Shown here: positions 63,296 through 64,000 of the stretch, piece by piece
Numbering within the stretch: the stretch's first letter is position 1
Layout: every line of letters begins with the position of its first letter
Origin: Streptomyces mirabilis
Lineage (GTDB): Bacteria; Actinomycetota; Actinomycetes; Streptomycetales; Streptomycetaceae
Length of the DNA: 64,000 nt
Assembly: GCF_018310535.1 (NCBI RefSeq)
Contig: NZ_CP074102.1
Coordinates: 7,130,001 to 7,194,000, forward strand
Direction: 5' to 3'
The notes under the pieces: model-generated
What the model was told of the DNA's origin: nothing
The model's database searches: none
The model's input: only the letters and a program-made list of their open reading frames with translations
Translations under genes and position numbers: made by a program

Positions 63296-64000
63296 ATGCC
63301 CGCCGCCCCCGAGCTGATCTCCCCGCGCTCGCCGCGCGTAGCCGCCGCGCGGCGACTCGCCCGGCGGAACTTCCGGGGCAAGGAGCGGCTGTTCCTCGCC
63401 GAGGGCCCGCAGGCCGTGCGCGAGGCGACGGCGCACCGCGTCGACGGGGCGGCCACGCTCGTCGAGCTGTTCGCGACCGTCGAGGCCGCGGAGCGCTACG
63501 CCGACATCGTCGGGGATGCCCGGACCGTCGGAGCGCGGGTGCACCTCGCCGACGAGGAGGTGATCGCCGACATCTCGACCACCGTCACTCCGCAGGGCCT
63601 CGTCGGGATCTGCCGGTTCCTCGACACCCCGTTCGAGGAGATCCTCACGGCCCGGCCCAGGCTCGTCGCCGTACTCGCGCACGTCCGCGACCCGGGGAAC
63701 GCCGGCACGGTGCTGCGGTGCGCCGACGCCGCCGGCGCCGAGGCCGTCGTACTCACCGACGCGTCCGTCGACCTGTACAACCCCAAGGCCGTACGGGCCT
63801 CGGTCGGTTCCCTCTTTCACCTGCCGGTGGCCGTCGGGGTGCCCGTGGAGGCAGCCGTACGGGGCCTCAAGGACGCCGGCGTACGGATCCTCGCCGCCGA
63901 CGGCGCGGGCGAGGACGACCTCGACGACGAGCTCGACAAGGGGACCATGGGCGGCCCCACCGCCTGGGTGTTCGGCAACGAGGCCTGGGGGCTCCCGGAG
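63296..64000 (+). CDS. SpoU/TrmH-family RNA 2'-O-methyltransferase (partial)
   Basis: At least 235 residues are present, cut by the window end. An N-terminal substrate-binding region (about 1-105; SPRVAAARRLARRNFRGKERLFLAEGPQAVREA, split) leads into the SPOUT methyltransferase domain, with VLAHVRDPGNAGTVLRCADAAGA (motif 1) and a later AWVFGNEAWGLPE (motif 2), which are the S-adenosylmethionine-binding knot. It transfers a methyl group to a ribose in rRNA or tRNA. The ATG at 63296 follows GAGGTGA. Its position behind infC-rpmI-rplT is usual in actinobacteria. Confidence 0.92.
   Translation, partial: MPAAPELISPRSPRVAAARRLARRNFRGKERLFLAEGPQAVREATAHRVDGAATLVELFATVEAAERYADIVGDARTVGARVHLADEEVIADISTTVTPQGLVGICRFLDTPFEEILTARPRLVAVLAHVRDPGNAGTVLRCADAAGAEAVVLTDASVDLYNPKAVRASVGSLFHLPVAVGVPVEAAVRGLKDAGVRILAADGAGEDDLDDELDKGTMGGPTAWVFGNEAWGLPE

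Overview
The window is high-GC actinobacterial DNA and almost certainly comes from a Streptomyces chromosome. The evidence is the GC-rich third codon positions, many GTG/TTG starts with ATGA/GTGA stop-start overlaps, and the gene content: pafA-pafB-pafC-tatA-tatC-helY, a conservon (cvnABCDE), DUF2510 and SseB proteins, and infC-rpmI-rplT. The gene order resembles what I remember of the S. coelicolor SCO16xx core region, read from pafA towards infC. Gene-by-gene orthology is inference from memory.

Left part (1-11.4 kb, all + strand): the end of an MFS transporter, the Pup ligase PafA, two FKBP prolyl isomerases, the WYL-domain DNA-damage regulators PafB and PafC, a coupled small zinc-ribbon protein, a small membrane protein, the Tat translocase genes tatA and tatC, a diacylglycerol/lipid kinase and the SKI2-like helicase HelY.

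11.4-27.8 kb: a secreted protein of unknown function is followed by a minus-strand operon of two DUF1989 proteins, a biotin-dependent 'urea carboxylase' and allophanate hydrolase. With the DUF1989 pair, this set is better read as a guanidine-degradation operon: guanidine carboxylase, carboxyguanidine deiminase, allophanate hydrolase. A near-perfect palindrome lies just upstream of the operon, next to a divergent TetR gene. A near-identical copy lies 8.4 kb away, just upstream of an APC-family permease. The two sites suggest one TetR regulon split by the conservon and an RluA-type pseudouridine synthase that lie between them. The conservon carries a TTA codon in cvnC, and its P450 lacks the Arg of the ExxR motif.

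27.8-38.9 kb: a PadR regulator with a DrrAB-type ABC exporter; a siderophore-interacting protein with iron-box-like sites; a 5'-3' exonuclease; a glycine betaine type ABC system whose permease is fused to two tandem substrate-binding domains; a decayed gene; a XRE-cupin regulator; and a cobalamin/iron-type binding protein.

38.9-44.9 kb is an accessory patch with gene decay: a frameshifted aldo/keto reductase, a PAS-PP2C phosphatase, an FMN reductase, a deletion scar joining the remains of a divergent SDR-HxlR pair, and a TDT-family transporter with a divergent LysR regulator.

44.9-54.5 kb: a phosphotransferase-like protein, then a gamma-glutamylation island (peptidase C26 hydrolase, GntR regulator, GlnA-like ligase, aldehyde dehydrogenase, SDR) probably used for ethanolamine or polyamine breakdown, followed by a secreted HAD phosphatase, a DUF2510 protein and a PLP fold-type III enzyme.

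54.5-64 kb: a proline-rich repeat membrane protein coupled to an orphan mycosin-type protease, a class A beta-lactamase-like protein, SseB, DUF1844, then the infC-rpmI-rplT translation operon. infC appears to use an AUC start and has an attenuator-like leader. The window ends inside a SpoU-type RNA methyltransferase. I saw no tRNA, rRNA, CRISPR array, prophage or intact insertion sequence.
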